This document shows positions 10,343 through 21,166 of a stretch of DNA of 64,000 nucleotides, piece after piece (the stretch's first letter is position 1; every line of letters begins with the position of its first letter). The notes beneath the pieces were generated by a model that ran no database searches, was not told the DNA's origin, and saw nothing but the letters and a program-made list of their open reading frames with translations. The position numbers were made by a program, and so were the translations under genes. The stretch lies in contig NZ_JAFBEP010000001.1 in assembly GCF_016908775.1 (NCBI RefSeq), forward strand, positions 186,001-250,000. Direction: 5' to 3'. The DNA is from Defluviitalea raffinosedens. Its GTDB lineage: Bacteria; Bacillota; Clostridia; Lachnospirales; Defluviitaleaceae.

Positions 10343-11863
10343 CTAGAATCTGCATAGCAGGTCGATACAAAGTACATAAGTTTCCTGATCTGCAGCTTTA
10401 TAAGCAACTGATATCGTCTTGCACAAGTTGCCCGTGGCCTTTGAAATATATTCAAGAGAAGTATACCATTCTTCCTGATTTTTCATAGCCTGACGGAAGT
10501 ATTTTTTGGAGCTATAGTCGTCTCCAGGCATTGCCGGTTTAAAGTTTTCATCCTGCTCCACCTGGATTTTTGGATTCATAATCGTATGACTTACTTGTTT
10601 ACCTGATCCATTAATGACATACAGACATTCAATATCATTAAGGTTTTCAATTTCTGCCTTCAGGATCACATCGATTGTCTGTGTAGTCGTTGCATTAAAT
10701 AATTTTGATACGAGTCTGGTAACCAGTTCTCTTGTGAATATTTCTTCCGTTTTCTTATCAATGACAGCTACTTTTTTGTCTCCCTTTAACCGGTATCGTT
10801 GAAGAACTTCTTTCAAATGAGTAGAAATATTCGACAAGGTCATTGCCCCTGCACTATTTTCTTCGGCATAAGCTGCACTACTTTGTACCCCTTCTGAAAT
10901 ATTTGTAATGATCACAGAAGTTTCTTTGAGGTTTTCTGCCTGAATATTAGACAAATCTGCTATTTGCTTACAGAGGCCAGCTACCCCTTGAATCGAGTCA
11001 TGTATGTTTTTAAAACTTTCTGCCGTCCTTTGCGTGATTTTTGCACTTTCATCGGCTGCAATTATACTGTTATTAATGAGTTGCGTAGTCTGACCAACCG
11101 CTTCAGTACTTTTCTGTGCCAGTTTGGTAATTTCTTTGGCAACTACTGAAAAACCTTGACCGGTCTCCCCAGCTCTTGCGGCTTCAATTGTTGCATTTAA
11201 AGCTAGCAATCTGGTCTGTTCGGCAATTTCATTAATTAATCCGATAATATGAGATATATCATCAATGGAAGACTTAACTTTATCTACAGAAGATAGCATC
11301 TGATCCATACAGTCTCTGCCGATTTCGGTTTCTCTTGTAATCGCTTCGACGGTCTGCGCGGCTGCCTTTGCATTGTCTGCATTAACTACCGTTTTGCTTG
11401 TAATATCATATATAGTTTCTGTCAAATCAGAAATCAAAGCTGCCTGTTCCGTCGTATTTTCTGCCAGGAATGAAGAACCCGTCTCAACCTGATTGCTCAT
11501 ACTGTCTATCTCCGTAGACAGCTTGTGAATCTCTTCGAAGGAGCAATTCAGAGAATGCCTGATTTTATGAAGAGCATTTTTAATGGGCAAAAAATCTCCC
11601 TGATAAACTACATCCTTTGAAAAGGAAACAGCCATATTCCCAGCCGACAAATGGGATAATATATGGGATATCTCATTGATATAAGAATTAAAGGTATTAT
11701 TGATTTGATTAATTTCCTCTGCCAAATCTCCTAAAAAAGCAAATTGGTCTGTATCAATCTTGACATCCAGGTTACCATTACGCATTTGCTTTATATGGCT
11801 TCTAATGTGATCCGCTTCTTCTGAAATTATTCTTAATTCCTTATTATGTTTTCTCAGCCTCAT
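10343..11863 (-). CDS. Soluble methyl-accepting chemotaxis protein with C-terminal sensor domain
   Basis: The 506-residue protein has no transmembrane helix or signal peptide, so it should be cytoplasmic. Residues about 15-110 look like two tandem HAMP-like units. The methyl-accepting signalling coiled coil follows (about 115-370), with the CheA/CheW-binding hairpin [19 protein letters not shown] near residues 215-233. The last 125 residues form a separate domain containing [10 protein letters not shown] and [16 protein letters not shown], which resembles a Cache/PDC-like sensor. This domain order, with the sensor at the C-terminus, is unusual. No clear terminator follows. Its ligand cannot be predicted. 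Confidence 0.88.
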   Translation of the reverse strand: MRLRKHNKELRIISEEADHIRSHIKQMRNGNLDVKIDTDQFAFLGDLAEEINQINNTFNSYINEISHILSHLSAGNMAVSFSKDVVYQGDFLPIKNALHKIRHSLNCSFEEIHKLSTEIDSMSNQVETGSSFLAENTTEQAALISDLTETIYDITSKTVVNADNAKAAAQTVEAITRETEIGRDCMDQMLSSVDKVKSSIDDISHIIGLINEIAEQTRLLALNATIEAARAGETGQGFSVVAKEITKLAQKSTEAVGQTTQLINNSIIAADESAKITQRTAESFKNIHDSIQGVAGLCKQIADLSNIQAENLKETSVIITNISEGVQSSAAYAEENSAGAMTLSNISTHLKEVLQRYRLKGDKKVAVIDKKTEEIFTRELVTRLVSKLFNATTTQTIDVILKAEIENLNDIECLYVINGSGKQVSHTIMNPKIQVEQDENFKPAMPGDDYSSKKYFRQAMKNQEEWYTSLEYISKATGNLCKTISVAYKAADQETYVLCIDLLCRF

Positions 11864-11936
11864 ATGCTCATTTCCCCCTTCTCATATCTATTTTAATAAT
11901 TTTAATAATCTTTATTTTTCTGCTTATACACACCGC

Positions 11937-11964
11937 ATTTTAGTACATTTTATAGTGTTGCCAA
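11937..11964 (-). promoter_or_regulatory. Candidate promoter of the chemoreceptor gene
   Basis: TTGGCA (11959-11964) and TAAAAT (11937-11942) are 16 bases apart on the minus strand, about 75 bases before the receptor start codon. It is weaker than the other promoters in the window, and no sigma-28 box is evident here. Confidence 0.45.
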
Positions 11965-12065
11965 TACCATATTCTTATGTTCAGAAAGCGTCCCCCATTA
12001 AACATGTAAAACTTACATGCATCAAATAATTGTAATTACATCATTTATTTTCCATCTTAAAAATC

Positions 12066-12107
12066 AAAAAAAGCAACCAGGTTTTAAGCCTCGTTGCTAT
12101 TACTAAT
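12066..12107 (-). ncRNA. Candidate small RNA or aborted leader (about 42 nt) ending in an intrinsic terminator
   Basis: A consensus promoter (12114-12142) is followed at once by a terminator. The hairpin AGCAACGAGG/CCTGGTTGCT (12072-12098, one G-G mismatch) is followed by seven uracils (12066-12072). Transcription from about 12107 would produce a very short RNA. It could be a small RNA in its own right or a conditional attenuator for the chemoreceptor about 200 bases downstream. Together with the receptor promoter candidate and the rpoC terminator, this accounts for most of the 407-base gap 11864-12270, which has no coding sequence I can support. Confidence 0.5.
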
Positions 12108-12113
12108 AAAATA

Positions 12114-12142
12114 ACTATATATTACAAATTAACAATTGTCAA
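12114..12142 (-). promoter_or_regulatory. Strong SigA-type promoter in the rpoC-chemoreceptor gap
   Basis: TTGACA (12137-12142) and TATAGT (12114-12119) are separated by 17 bases on the minus strand. The promoter lies about 100 bases after the rpoC terminator and directly before a second terminator-like hairpin. Confidence 0.8.
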
Positions 12143-12240
12143 GAATATCACAATAATATAATTTATTTTGATTCATTTTATGATTCTCTTATTTCTTTTA
12201 TGTTACCATCTTAAGTGATCACCAGTAATTATTTTCTAAC

Positions 12241-12267
12241 AAAAAAGGACCCCTATGGGTCCTCTTT
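12241..12267 (-). terminator. rpoBC terminator
   Basis: Soon after the rpoC stop the RNA forms AGGACCCATAGGGGTCCT followed by six uracils, a compact intrinsic terminator that ends the rpoBC transcript. Confidence 0.88.
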
Positions 12268-12270
12268 TGG

Positions 12271-15200
12271 TTAGTCAACCTTTTCAACATCTATTCTGCG
12301 ATATCTTTGCATTCCTGTTCCTGCCGGAATGAGTTTACCGATAATTACATTTTCTTTAAGACCAATTAATGGATCGGTCTTTCCTTTGATCGCTGCTTCT
12401 GTTAATACTCTGGTAGTTTCCTGGAAAGATGCTGCCGATAAGAAAGAATCTGTTGCCAAGGAAGCTTTTGTAATACCAAGCAGAACCTGCTTTCCTTCAG
12501 CTTCTCTAAGTCCCAGTTCTCTCACTCTCTTATTGGTTTCTTCAAATTCCAGTCTGTCTACTAAACTTCCCGGAAGCAGATCTGTATCTCCGTTTTCTTC
12601 GATTTTTACTTTTTTGAGCATTTGTCGAACAATAATTTCGATATGCTTATCATTGATCTCAACCCCTTGAAGACGATATACTCTTTGTACTTCTTTGAGC
12701 ATATAATCCTGAACGGCTCTTACACCTTTTTCTTCAATCTTCAGAAGGTCATGAGGATTTACACTACCTTCAGTTAATTCGTCCCCAGCTTTTACCTTTG
12801 TTCCATCATATACTTTAATTCTGGAACCGTAAGGGATGAGATATGATTTAGATTCTCCTGTTTCTTCGTTTGTAACGATAACTTCTCTTTTCTTCTTTGT
12901 ATCACTGATCTTAACAACGCCGCCAAATTCCGCAATAATTGCAAGTCCTTTTGGTTTTCTTGCTTCAAACAATTCTTCTACACGAGGAAGACCTTGTGTG
13001 ATATCGTCTCCTGCGATACCTCCGGTATGGAATGTACGCATGGTAAGCTGTGTACCTGGTTCACCAATGGATTGAGCAGCAATAATTCCGACAGATTCAC
13101 CTACTCTTACTTTATTGCCTGATGCCAGGTTTGCACCATAGCATTTTGCACAAATACCAATTCTTGAGCGGCAAGTCAATACGGTTCTTATGTGCACTTC
13201 AGTAATACCAGCCGCTACAATTTTTTCAGCTTCGTCTGCGCCTATCATATTGTCTGCTTTTACGATAATCTCACCTGTTTCAGGATGTTTAATATCCTCT
13301 ACTGCCCAACGACCACGAATTCTGTCTTGCAAGGATTCAATCACTTCATCTCCGTCTGTAAATGCCTTAACCCACATTCCTGGAACTTCTTCGCCATTTT
13401 TTATGCAGTCTTCTTCTCTTATGATTAAATCCTGTGCAACGTCAACAAGACGTCTTGTTAAGTATCCGGAGTCCGCTGTACGAAGCGCTGTATCTGCCAG
13501 ACCTTTTCTAGCACCGTTAGCAGAAATAAAGTACTCAAGAACGGACAGTCCTTCACGGAAGTTCGCTTTAATAGGCAGCTCGATAATTCTACCTGATGCA
13601 CTGGCCATAAGTCCTCTCATACCAGCTAATTGCTTAATCTGATTGGTTGAACCACGGGCACCGGAATGAGCCATCATGTAGATATTGTTGTATTTGCCTA
13701 AATTCTCTAACAGAGCCGCTGTGATCTTGTCATTTGCCTTGTTCCACGCCGCAATAACTTTGTTGTATCTTTCTTCATTCGTCATTAATCCTCTTCTGAA
13801 GAGTTTGGTAACTTTATCCACAGTTTCTTCCGCTTCTTTTAGGATTGCTTTCTTTTGTTCCGGAATTTCCATATCGGAAACGGATACTGTAATAGCTCCT
13901 ATTGTCGAGAATTTAAAACCTAATTCTTTAATTTTATCTAATACTTCTGCAGTTTTGGTTGCTTTATGTTTGATGATGCATCTGTTAATGATCTTTCCTA
14001 AGGCTTTTTTATCCACCAGGAAATCTATTTCGAATTTGAATTGGTTTTCTGGAATACTTCTATCTACAAAACCAATATCCTGAGGTATTGCCTCGTTAAA
14101 AATGATACGGCCAACTGTTGTTTCAACCAGTCTGGATTCCATTTTTCCATTGATTTCTCTATAGCGTCGTACCTTGATCTTAGCATGAAGGCCAATTATC
14201 TTGTTATCGTACGCTAAGATCGCTTCCTGTTCATCTTTAAAGACTTTTCCTTCTCCTTTTTCGCCATCTTTCTCAAGAGTTAAGTAATATGTTCCTAATA
14301 CCATGTCCTGAGAAGGTACAGCCACAGGAGCACCATCAGACGGTTTTAATAAGTTATTCGGAGAAAGAAGCAAGAATCTGCATTCTGCCTGTGCTTCAAC
14401 GGATAACGGTACGTGAACAGCCATCTGGTCTCCGTCAAAGTCAGCATTATACGCCGTACATACCAAGGGGTGGAGTTTAATCGCTCTACCTTCAACCAAT
14501 ACCGGTTCAAATGCTTGAATTCCCAAACGGTGAAGTGTGGGAGCACGGTTTAACATAACAGGATGTTCTTTGATCACTTCTTCTAATACATCCCATACTT
14601 CATTTTGAAGTCTTTCAACCATTCTTTTTGCAGATTTAATATTATGAGCCAATCCGTCTTCCACGAGTTTCTTCATTACAAAAGGCTTAAATAGCTCAAT
14701 AGCCATTTCTTTAGGAAGCCCACATTGGTAAATCTTCAAATTAGGTCCTACAACGATAACGGAACGGCCGGAGTAGTCAACACGTTTCCCAAGCAAGTTT
14801 TGACGGAAACGTCCTTGCTTTCCTTTTAACATATCAGAAAGGGATTTAAGCGGTCTATTACCAGGACCTGTTACAGGTCTGCCTCTTCTGCCATTGTCAA
14901 TTAAGGCATCTACGGCTTCCTGAAGCATACGCTTTTCATTGCGTACAATGATATTAGGAGCCCCTAAATCCAGGAGTCTTTTAAGGCGGTTGTTTCTGTT
15001 GATTACTCTTCTGTATAAATCATTAAGGTCAGAAGTCGCAAATCTTCCTCCGTCCAGCTGAATCATAGGTCTAAGATCAGGAGGCAATACGGGAATAACA
15101 TCCAGAATCATCCATTCTGGTCTGTTGCCTGAAAGTCTGAACGCTTCTACAACTTCTAATCTTTTAATAATACGGATTCTTTTTTGACCTGTCGTTTCCT

Positions 15201-15798
15201 GGAGAGCTTTCTTTAATTCTTTAGATTCTTTTTCAAGGTCAATACTCATTAATAATTCTTTTATAGCTTCTGCACCCATTCCCGCACGGAAGCCATTACC
15301 ATATTTTTCTACAGCATCTCTGTACTCTTTCTCTGTTAAAAGTTGCTTGTATTGTAAGCCGGTATCTCCTGAATCCAATACAATATAGGATGCAAAATAC
15401 AGCACTTTTTCCAAAGCCCTAGGGGACATATCAAGGATCAGTCCCATGCGGCTCGGAATCCCTTTAAAGTACCAAATATGAGAAACAGGAGCAGCCAACT
15501 CAATATGTCCCATTCTTTCTCTTCGAACTTTAGATTTTGTTACTTCAACACCACAGCGGTCACATACAACGCCTTTATAGCGAATGCGTTTATATTTTCC
15601 GCAGTGACATTCCCAGTCTTTACTGGGCCCGAAAATTCTTTCACAGAATAGACCGTCTCTTTCGGGCTTTAATGTACGATAATTAATCGTTTCAGGTTTT
15701 TTTACTTCTCCCTTGGACCACTCTCTTATCTTGTCGGGAGAAGCCAAAGATATTTTTATGGCATCAAATAAAACGGATTGGTCCATATTTGTAGGCAT
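12271..15798 (-). CDS. rpoC: DNA-directed RNA polymerase subunit beta'
   Basis: The 1175-residue protein is the beta' subunit. The N-terminal zinc ribbon is [20 protein letters not shown] (about residues 60-80). The catalytic magnesium-binding motif NADFDGD lies at about 449-455, and the second zinc site includes [13 protein letters not shown]. The bridge helix and trigger loop region ([18 protein letters not shown]) is intact. There is no large lineage-specific insertion of the proteobacterial type, as expected for Firmicutes. It follows rpoB after 25 bases and ends at a terminator. Confidence 0.98.
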   Translation of the reverse strand: MPTNMDQSVLFDAIKISLASPDKIREWSKGEVKKPETINYRTLKPERDGLFCERIFGPSKDWECHCGKYKRIRYKGVVCDRCGVEVTKSKVRRERMGHIELAAPVSHIWYFKGIPSRMGLILDMSPRALEKVLYFASYIVLDSGDTGLQYKQLLTEKEYRDAVEKYGNGFRAGMGAEAIKELLMSIDLEKESKELKKALQETTGQKRIRIIKRLEVVEAFRLSGNRPEWMILDVIPVLPPDLRPMIQLDGGRFATSDLNDLYRRVINRNNRLKRLLDLGAPNIIVRNEKRMLQEAVDALIDNGRRGRPVTGPGNRPLKSLSDMLKGKQGRFRQNLLGKRVDYSGRSVIVVGPNLKIYQCGLPKEMAIELFKPFVMKKLVEDGLAHNIKSAKRMVERLQNEVWDVLEEVIKEHPVMLNRAPTLHRLGIQAFEPVLVEGRAIKLHPLVCTAYNADFDGDQMAVHVPLSVEAQAECRFLLLSPNNLLKPSDGAPVAVPSQDMVLGTYYLTLEKDGEKGEGKVFKDEQEAILAYDNKIIGLHAKIKVRRYREINGKMESRLVETTVGRIIFNEAIPQDIGFVDRSIPENQFKFEIDFLVDKKALGKIINRCIIKHKATKTAEVLDKIKELGFKFSTIGAITVSVSDMEIPEQKKAILKEAEETVDKVTKLFRRGLMTNEERYNKVIAAWNKANDKITAALLENLGKYNNIYMMAHSGARGSTNQIKQLAGMRGLMASASGRIIELPIKANFREGLSVLEYFISANGARKGLADTALRTADSGYLTRRLVDVAQDLIIREEDCIKNGEEVPGMWVKAFTDGDEVIESLQDRIRGRWAVEDIKHPETGEIIVKADNMIGADEAEKIVAAGITEVHIRTVLTCRSRIGICAKCYGANLASGNKVRVGESVGIIAAQSIGEPGTQLTMRTFHTGGIAGDDITQGLPRVEELFEARKPKGLAIIAEFGGVVKISDTKKKREVIVTNEETGESKSYLIPYGSRIKVYDGTKVKAGDELTEGSVNPHDLLKIEEKGVRAVQDYMLKEVQRVYRLQGVEINDKHIEIIVRQMLKKVKIEENGDTDLLPGSLVDRLEFEETNKRVRELGLREAEGKQVLLGITKASLATDSFLSAASFQETTRVLTEAAIKGKTDPLIGLKENVIIGKLIPAGTGMQRYRRIDVEKVD

Positions 15799-15823
15799 GG
15801 ATTACTCTCCTTTCCTATTCCGT

Positions 15824-18800
15824 TTAAAAATCGATATCGTCTTCATCGTCAAAAAGGCCAAATGCATCGTCATCCAAAGGCTCAACATCCTCCGCTGTAT
15901 CAAAGAAATCTTCGTCTAAATCATCTGCGTCTAAGTCTTCTTCCTCATCTTCATTGGCACTTTCATTGTTATAGCCTGCAGAATAGTTTGGTCCATCTTC
16001 AGTACCTTCTATATTCACATTCAATTCATCAACATCGTCTACAGATTCTTTGATTTCTACCTCTGTTTGGTCTTCCAACAATACTTTTACATCTAAAGCA
16101 AGAGATTGCAGTTCTTTTAAGAGAACTTTGAAAGATTCCGGAACACCTGGTTCTGGGATATTTTCGCCTTTAACAATAGCTTCATAGGTTTTTACACGAC
16201 CTACAACATCGTCAGACTTAATAGTAAGAATTTCTTGCAGGGTATATGCCGCACCATATGCTTCAAGCGCCCAAACTTCCATTTCTCCGAAACGTTGTCC
16301 TCCGAATTGTGCTTTACCACCAAGAGGCTGTTGAGTGATGGTAGCATAAGGTCCTGTTGAACGGGCATGAATCTTATCATCAACCAAGTGTGCAAGTTTC
16401 AGATAATGCATGTATCCGACAGTAACTGGGTTATCAAAGTATTCCCCTGTACGCCCATCTCTTAACATGATCTTTCCATCTCTTGGTATTGGTACGCCTC
16501 TCCATTCTTCTCGGTGATCTTTATTTTCTTCCAGATACTTAAATACTTCAGGATGAAGTTTGTCCTTCCACTTGCTTTCAAATTCTTCCCACTCTGTATT
16601 CACATAATCATTAGCAAGTTCTAAAGTATCCATGATATCTATTTCGTTAGCCCCGTCAAATACTGGCGTCGCAATCTTCCAGCCCAAAGCTTTTGCCGCT
16701 AAACCAAGATGGACTTCTAAGACCTGACCTATGTTCATACGAGAAGGCACACCAAGAGGATTGAGTACGATATCCAACGGACGACCATTTGGTAAGAATG
16801 GCATGTCTTCTACGGGGAGAATTCTCGAGATTACCCCTTTGTTTCCATGACGCCCTGCCATTTTATCTCCTACAGAGATCTTTCTCTTCTGAGCAATGTA
16901 GCATCGAACCAATTGATTCACTCCTGGAGATAATTCATCACCATTTTCTCTTGTAAAGATCTTAACATCTACAATAATTCCAGCTTCTCCATGAGGAACA
17001 CGAAGTGAAGTATCTCTTACTTCCCTTGCTTTTTCTCCAAAAATTGCTCTAAGTAATCTTTCCTCAGCAGTTAACTCAGTTTCTCCTTTAGGGGTTACCT
17101 TACCTACTAAGATATCTCCTGAGCGTACTTCGGCACCAATTCTTATGATTCCTCTTTCATCCAAATCTTTAAGAGCGTCTTCCCCTACGTTTGGAATATC
17201 TCTTGTGATTTCCTCAGGACCTAATTTCGTATCTCTGGCTTCTGCTTCGTATTCTTCTATATGAATAGATGTATATACATCTTCTTGCACTAATCTTTCA
17301 CTGAGTAAAACAGCATCTTCGTAGTTATAACCTTCCCATGTCATAAAGCCAATGAGAGGGTTCTTACCTAAGGCAATTTCTCCATGGTCAGTAGATGGAC
17401 CGTCAGCAATCACTTCGCCTGCTTCTACTTTTTGACCTTTGTCCACAATCGCCCTTTGATTGATGCAGGTTCCCTGGTTGCTTCTTAAGAACTTCAATAG
17501 TTTATAAGTATGTCGATCTCCTTTATCTGTTCTGATGACAATTTCATTTGCAGTAACTCTCTCAACAATGCCGCCTTCTTTTGCAATCACAACAACTCCA
17601 GAATCTCTTGCTGCTTTATATTCCATACCTGTTCCTACAATAGGCGCTTCAGTCTTTAAAAGCGGAACTGCCTGGCGCTGCATGTTGGATCCCATAAGGG
17701 CACGGTTAGCGTCATCGTTTTCAAGGAAAGGAATCATCGCTGTTGCAACTGAAACCAATTGCTTTGGAGATACATCCATTAAATCTACTTTATCAACATC
17801 TATCTCAAGAATCTCTTTTTTATGTCTACCAGTGATCTTCTTGTTGACAAATTCTCCATTTTCTGTTAATGGTTGGTTTGCTTCAGCAACCATATAGTTT
17901 TCTTCTTCATCAGCAGTTACATAGATAACCTTGTCGGTAACAATAGCTTTACCGCTCGAATGATCAACAACACGGTAAGGAGCTTCAATAAAACCGTACT
18001 CATTGATTCTTGCATAAGTAGCCAAGGAGTTAATCAAACCAATGTTTGGACCTTCAGGTGTTTCAATAGGACACATTCTTCCGTAATGGGAATAGTGAAC
18101 GTCACGCACTTCGAATCCTGCTCTTTCTCTTGAAAGTCCACCAGGTCCAAGGGCGGATAATCTTCTTTTATGAGTTAACTCTGCTAATGGATTGGTTTGA
18201 TCCATGAACTGAGACAATTGAGAACTTCCGAAGAATTCCTTTATGGCTGCGGAAACAGGTCTGATATTAATAAGCGCCTGTGGAGTAACTGCTTCCATAT
18301 CTTGAATGGTCATACGTTCTCTTATTACTCTTTCCATTCTTGACAAGCCAATACGGAATTGGTTCTGGAACAATTCACCTACTGCACGAATTCTTCTGTT
18401 GCCAAGATGGTCAATATCATCTACATTGCCTATTCCATGTTCTAAGTGAATATTGTAATTAATTGATGCCATAATATCTTCAAGGGTGATATGTTTTGGA
18501 ATCAATCTGGCAATATTATCTTTTATTGCCTGTTTCAACTCTTCTTCATCTTCATAGGCATCCATCAATTCTTTTAGTACCGGATAATAAACTTTTTCTT
18601 TTATTCCTAGCTCTTCTGCATTGATATTAAGATGCTTTTCGATATTTACGGTTAAGTTGCTAAGAATAATTACCGGTGTATCTGAGCCTGGTGCTTTTAC
18701 GACAATGGATTTTACGCCTGTATCTTGGATCGCATCAGCCAACTCCATTGTTATCTTTTGTCCCGCTTCAGCAATAATTTCTCCAGTACTTTCATCAATT

Positions 18801-19690
18801 ACCGGATTTACAAGTTCTAAATTGCGTACTCTATTTCTAAATGCGAGCTTTTTATTAAATTTATATCGTCCAACTTTCGCTAAATCGTATCTTTTGGGAT
18901 CAAAGAACATATTATTTAGAAGAGACTTCGCGCTTTCAACAGTCGGAGGTTCTCCCGGACGAATTCTCTTATAGATTTCAATTAATCCTTCTTCGTGGGA
19001 TTTTGTATTGTCTTTTTCAAGCGTAGCTAATATCTTTGCTTCTTCTCCAAATAATTCTTTTATCTTTTCATCGCTTCCAATTCCAAATGCACGAATCAAA
19101 ACTGTAACCGGAACTTTTCTTGTACGATCCACGCGTACATAGAAAACATCGTTGGAATCGGTTTCATATTCTAACCAAGCACCTCTATTAGGAATAACCG
19201 TAGCTGAAAAGAGTTGTTTTCCTACTTTATCAAAATCTACTCCATAATAAATGCCCGGTGAACGCACAAGCTGGCTTACGATAACCCTCTCTGCACCATT
19301 AATAATGAAAGTTCCATTATCGGTCATGATCGGAAAATCGCCCATAAATATTTCTTGTTCTTTGATTTCATCTGTTTCCTTATTATGCAGACGAACCTTT
19401 ACTTTCAGTGCTGTTGCATATGTAGCATCTCTTTCTTTACACTCTTCGATTGAATACTTTGGCTCCTTGTCCAATGAAAAATCGACAAACTCCAGCACTA
19501 GATTACCACTATAATCCGTGATAGGGGAGATATCTTGAAAAACTTCTTTCAATCCTTCTTCTAAGAACCACTTGTAAGAGTTTTTCTGCACTTCAATTAA
19601 ATTTGGCATTTCCAGAACTTCATCCATTCTGGCATAGCTCATGCGAACTCCTTTCCCGACTGGCACGGGATGGATTCTATTTTTCTCCAT
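15824..19690 (-). CDS. rpoB: DNA-directed RNA polymerase subunit beta
   Basis: The 1288-residue protein is the beta subunit. The rifampicin-pocket region (about residues 485-515) reads [20 protein letters not shown] and then [10 protein letters not shown], the wild-type pattern. The flap, the [19 protein letters not shown] region and the C-terminal contact with beta' are intact. The final 75 or so residues form a highly acidic tail rich in D and E. I start at the ATG at 19688-19690; the in-frame GTG four codons earlier abuts the AAGGGG ribosome-binding site too closely. Confidence 0.97.
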   Translation of the reverse strand: MEKNRIHPVPVGKGVRMSYARMDEVLEMPNLIEVQKNSYKWFLEEGLKEVFQDISPITDYSGNLVLEFVDFSLDKEPKYSIEECKERDATYATALKVKVRLHNKETDEIKEQEIFMGDFPIMTDNGTFIINGAERVIVSQLVRSPGIYYGVDFDKVGKQLFSATVIPNRGAWLEYETDSNDVFYVRVDRTRKVPVTVLIRAFGIGSDEKIKELFGEEAKILATLEKDNTKSHEEGLIEIYKRIRPGEPPTVESAKSLLNNMFFDPKRYDLAKVGRYKFNKKLAFRNRVRNLELVNPVIDESTGEIIAEAGQKITMELADAIQDTGVKSIVVKAPGSDTPVIILSNLTVNIEKHLNINAEELGIKEKVYYPVLKELMDAYEDEEELKQAIKDNIARLIPKHITLEDIMASINYNIHLEHGIGNVDDIDHLGNRRIRAVGELFQNQFRIGLSRMERVIRERMTIQDMEAVTPQALINIRPVSAAIKEFFGSSQLSQFMDQTNPLAELTHKRRLSALGPGGLSRERAGFEVRDVHYSHYGRMCPIETPEGPNIGLINSLATYARINEYGFIEAPYRVVDHSSGKAIVTDKVIYVTADEEENYMVAEANQPLTENGEFVNKKITGRHKKEILEIDVDKVDLMDVSPKQLVSVATAMIPFLENDDANRALMGSNMQRQAVPLLKTEAPIVGTGMEYKAARDSGVVVIAKEGGIVERVTANEIVIRTDKGDRHTYKLLKFLRSNQGTCINQRAIVDKGQKVEAGEVIADGPSTDHGEIALGKNPLIGFMTWEGYNYEDAVLLSERLVQEDVYTSIHIEEYEAEARDTKLGPEEITRDIPNVGEDALKDLDERGIIRIGAEVRSGDILVGKVTPKGETELTAEERLLRAIFGEKAREVRDTSLRVPHGEAGIIVDVKIFTRENGDELSPGVNQLVRCYIAQKRKISVGDKMAGRHGNKGVISRILPVEDMPFLPNGRPLDIVLNPLGVPSRMNIGQVLEVHLGLAAKALGWKIATPVFDGANEIDIMDTLELANDYVNTEWEEFESKWKDKLHPEVFKYLEENKDHREEWRGVPIPRDGKIMLRDGRTGEYFDNPVTVGYMHYLKLAHLVDDKIHARSTGPYATITQQPLGGKAQFGGQRFGEMEVWALEAYGAAYTLQEILTIKSDDVVGRVKTYEAIVKGENIPEPGVPESFKVLLKELQSLALDVKVLLEDQTEVEIKESVDDVDELNVNIEGTEDGPNYSAGYNNESANEDEEEDLDADDLDEDFFDTAEDVEPLDDDAFGLFDDEDDIDF

Positions 19691-19880
19691 GTATACTCTC
19701 ACCCCTTGAATTTTTTATACTCACAAATGCAATAAATGCATTTTGTAACCACAATTAGATAACACTGCAAAACTTAGTAGAAAATAATAAAATATTTAAT
19801 GCATATTGTCATTGCTGTGTGAATATGTTATAATAAAAATGATATAAAGTCTAATTATATACATATTGACACATTTTAAA

Positions 19881-19909
19881 ATGTTAGCATACTTCACTAG
19901 ACCTGTCAA
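19881..19909 (-). promoter_or_regulatory. Extended -10 promoter of rpoBC
   Basis: TTGACA (19904-19909), a 17-base spacer ending in TGC, and TAACAT (19881-19886) form an extended -10 promoter on the minus strand. It lies after the rplL terminator and gives rpoBC its own transcript with about 180 bases of leader. A small AGACCT/AGGTCT inverted repeat (19899-19914) overlaps the -35 box. Confidence 0.78.
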
Positions 19910-19925
19910 GGTCTTTTTATTATTA

Positions 19926-19962
19926 TAAAAAAAATAAAATCTCCCTAGGGAGATTTTATTTT
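19926..19962 (-). terminator. rplJL terminator
   Basis: The RNA AAATAAAATCTCCC pairs with GGGAGATTTTATTT around a short loop and is flanked by A and U runs, so it could terminate on either strand. It lies 12 bases after the rplL stop. Confidence 0.9.
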
Positions 19963-19974
19963 TTATGAAATTCA

Positions 19975-20355
19975 TTATTTTAATGTTACTTTTGCTCCAG
20001 CTTCTTCTAATTTTGCTTTTAAGCTTTCAGCTTCTTCTTTTGCAACGCCTTCTTTAACTACTTTTGGAGCGCCTTCTACAAGGTCTTTAGCTTCTTTTAA
20101 TCCAAGGCCAGTGATTTCTCTGATTACTTTGATTACTTTAATCTTTTGAGCGCCTGCATCTGTTAATTCAACATCGAATTCTGTCTTTTCTTCTGCAGCA
20201 GCAGCTCCACCAGCTACAGCGCCAGCAGCTACCATAACACCAGCAGCAGCGGATACTCCGAATTCTTCTTCACATTTTTCTACTAATTCATTAAGTTCTA
20301 AAACTGTAAGTTCTTTAACAGCATCAATAATTTCTTGAATTGATAATTTTGCCAT
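19975..20355 (-). CDS. rplL: 50S ribosomal protein L7/L12
   Basis: A 126-residue L7/L12, the stalk protein present in multiple copies that recruits translational GTPases. The N-terminal dimerisation helix, an alanine/glycine-rich hinge ([17 protein letters not shown]) and the C-terminal domain [19 protein letters not shown] with [16 protein letters not shown] are all present. It lies 42 bases after rplJ and ends at a strong terminator. Confidence 0.97.
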   Translation of the reverse strand: MAKLSIQEIIDAVKELTVLELNELVEKCEEEFGVSAAAGVMVAAGAVAGGAAAAEEKTEFDVELTDAGAQKIKVIKVIREITGLGLKEAKDLVEGAPKVVKEGVAKEEAESLKAKLEEAGAKVTLK

Positions 20356-20397
20356 TCTAGGACACCTCCGAATATTTTATTTTATATTTTTCACACA

Positions 20398-20907
20398 TTA
20401 TTCTGCAGCAGCTTCTGAGCCTTCTGCTTTCTTTTCTGCAATTGCTTTTATTACACGAGCAAAAGATGCAATAGGAGAATTGAAGCTTCCAAGCAATTTG
20501 GAAAGCAATTCTTCTTTTGGTGGGATCTTTGCGATCTTAGTAATTCCAGGTGCATCGTATAATTTACCTTCTACAACGCCTGCTTTAAATTCTAAAGCTT
20601 TATATTTGGATGCAATTTCATTTAGAACTCTAGGGCCATTGGTTGGATCATTATAACTGAACGCAATAGCGCTAGGTCCTTCAAGGTAATCTTTTAAAGG
20701 TTCGAACTCTGTATCTTTTACAGCGAAGTTCATCATTGTGTTTTTGTAAACTTTGTAGTCTACTCCTGCTTCACGGAGCTTCTTTCTAAGCTCTGTATCC
20801 TGTTCAACAGTTAAACCTCTGTAATCAACCAATACAACAGACGCAGCACCATTTAATTTTTCTTTAATTTCATTAACCACTGCTTGTTTTTGATCTAATT
20901 TAGCCAC
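20398..20907 (-). CDS. rplJ: 50S ribosomal protein L10
   Basis: The 169-residue protein is L10, the base of the L7/L12 stalk, and a repressor of its own operon in complex with L7/L12. It includes VLVDYRGLTVEQDTELRKKL and the C-terminal alpha helix that holds L7/L12 dimers. Although the frame is open to 20934, the GTG at 20905-20907 is chosen because AAGGAGGTG lies just before it, inside the longer reading frame. An L10 leader with an attenuator hairpin precedes it. Confidence 0.96.
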   Translation of the reverse strand: MAKLDQKQAVVNEIKEKLNGAASVVLVDYRGLTVEQDTELRKKLREAGVDYKVYKNTMMNFAVKDTEFEPLKDYLEGPSAIAFSYNDPTNGPRVLNEIASKYKALEFKAGVVEGKLYDAPGITKIAKIPPKEELLSKLLGSFNSPIASFARVIKAIAEKKAEGSEAAAE

Positions 20908-20941
20908 TACTTCCACCTCCTTGGATATAACCATTCAATCA

Positions 20942-21084
20942 AAAAACCTCTTTGCCCGCAGACAAAGAGGTTATATATAACGATCATAAATCATTTATAA
21001 CTTCTATACCTCGGTAGGTAGAAAATCTTTACGCCATACGGCACCTACTGTCTGCGGCCACAAGGTTTTCAGTTTTATTCAACA
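20942..21084 (-). promoter_or_regulatory. L10 leader with attenuator terminator and antiterminator
   Basis: The 5' leader of rplJL ends in a terminator, AACCTCTTTG/CAAAGAGGTT plus uracils (20942-20972). The terminator loop and flank contain TGTCTGCGG (20956-20964). Its exact complement CCGCAGACA lies upstream (21049-21057), so pairing of the two would break the terminator. Next to it GTAGGT pairs with ACCTAC, forming the arm where L10-L12 binds in known L10 leaders. Layout and pairing match the established L10 leader family; binding would be expected to favour termination. Confidence 0.88.
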
Positions 21085-21090
21085 AAAGAT

Positions 21091-21119
21091 ATTATATCCA
21101 TTTCTTCTGTATTTGTCAA
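21091..21119 (-). promoter_or_regulatory. Consensus promoter of rplJL
   Basis: TTGACA (21114-21119), 17 bases, then TATAAT (21091-21096) on the minus strand: a perfect SigA consensus. It directs the L10 leader and separates rplJL from the upstream rplKA transcript. No good terminator is visible after rplA, so readthrough is possible. Confidence 0.92.
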
Positions 21120-21166
21120 CACATTGTTGCAATAAACTATTTTTACCAAAAGCTTGTACCAGAATA

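Noticed and set aside
11980-12060. Known riboswitch (c-di-GMP or preQ1 type) ahead of the chemoreceptor gene
   Set aside because: The GGGGGACGC sequence near 11985 first suggested a c-di-GMP aptamer, but the other conserved parts and the paired arms are missing.
13190-13642. Long open frame on the plus strand inside rpoC, and similar plus-strand frames throughout the window
   Set aside because: They lie fully opposite conserved genes, have no family-like sequence and lack consistent ribosome-binding sites. They reflect codon usage of the opposite strand.
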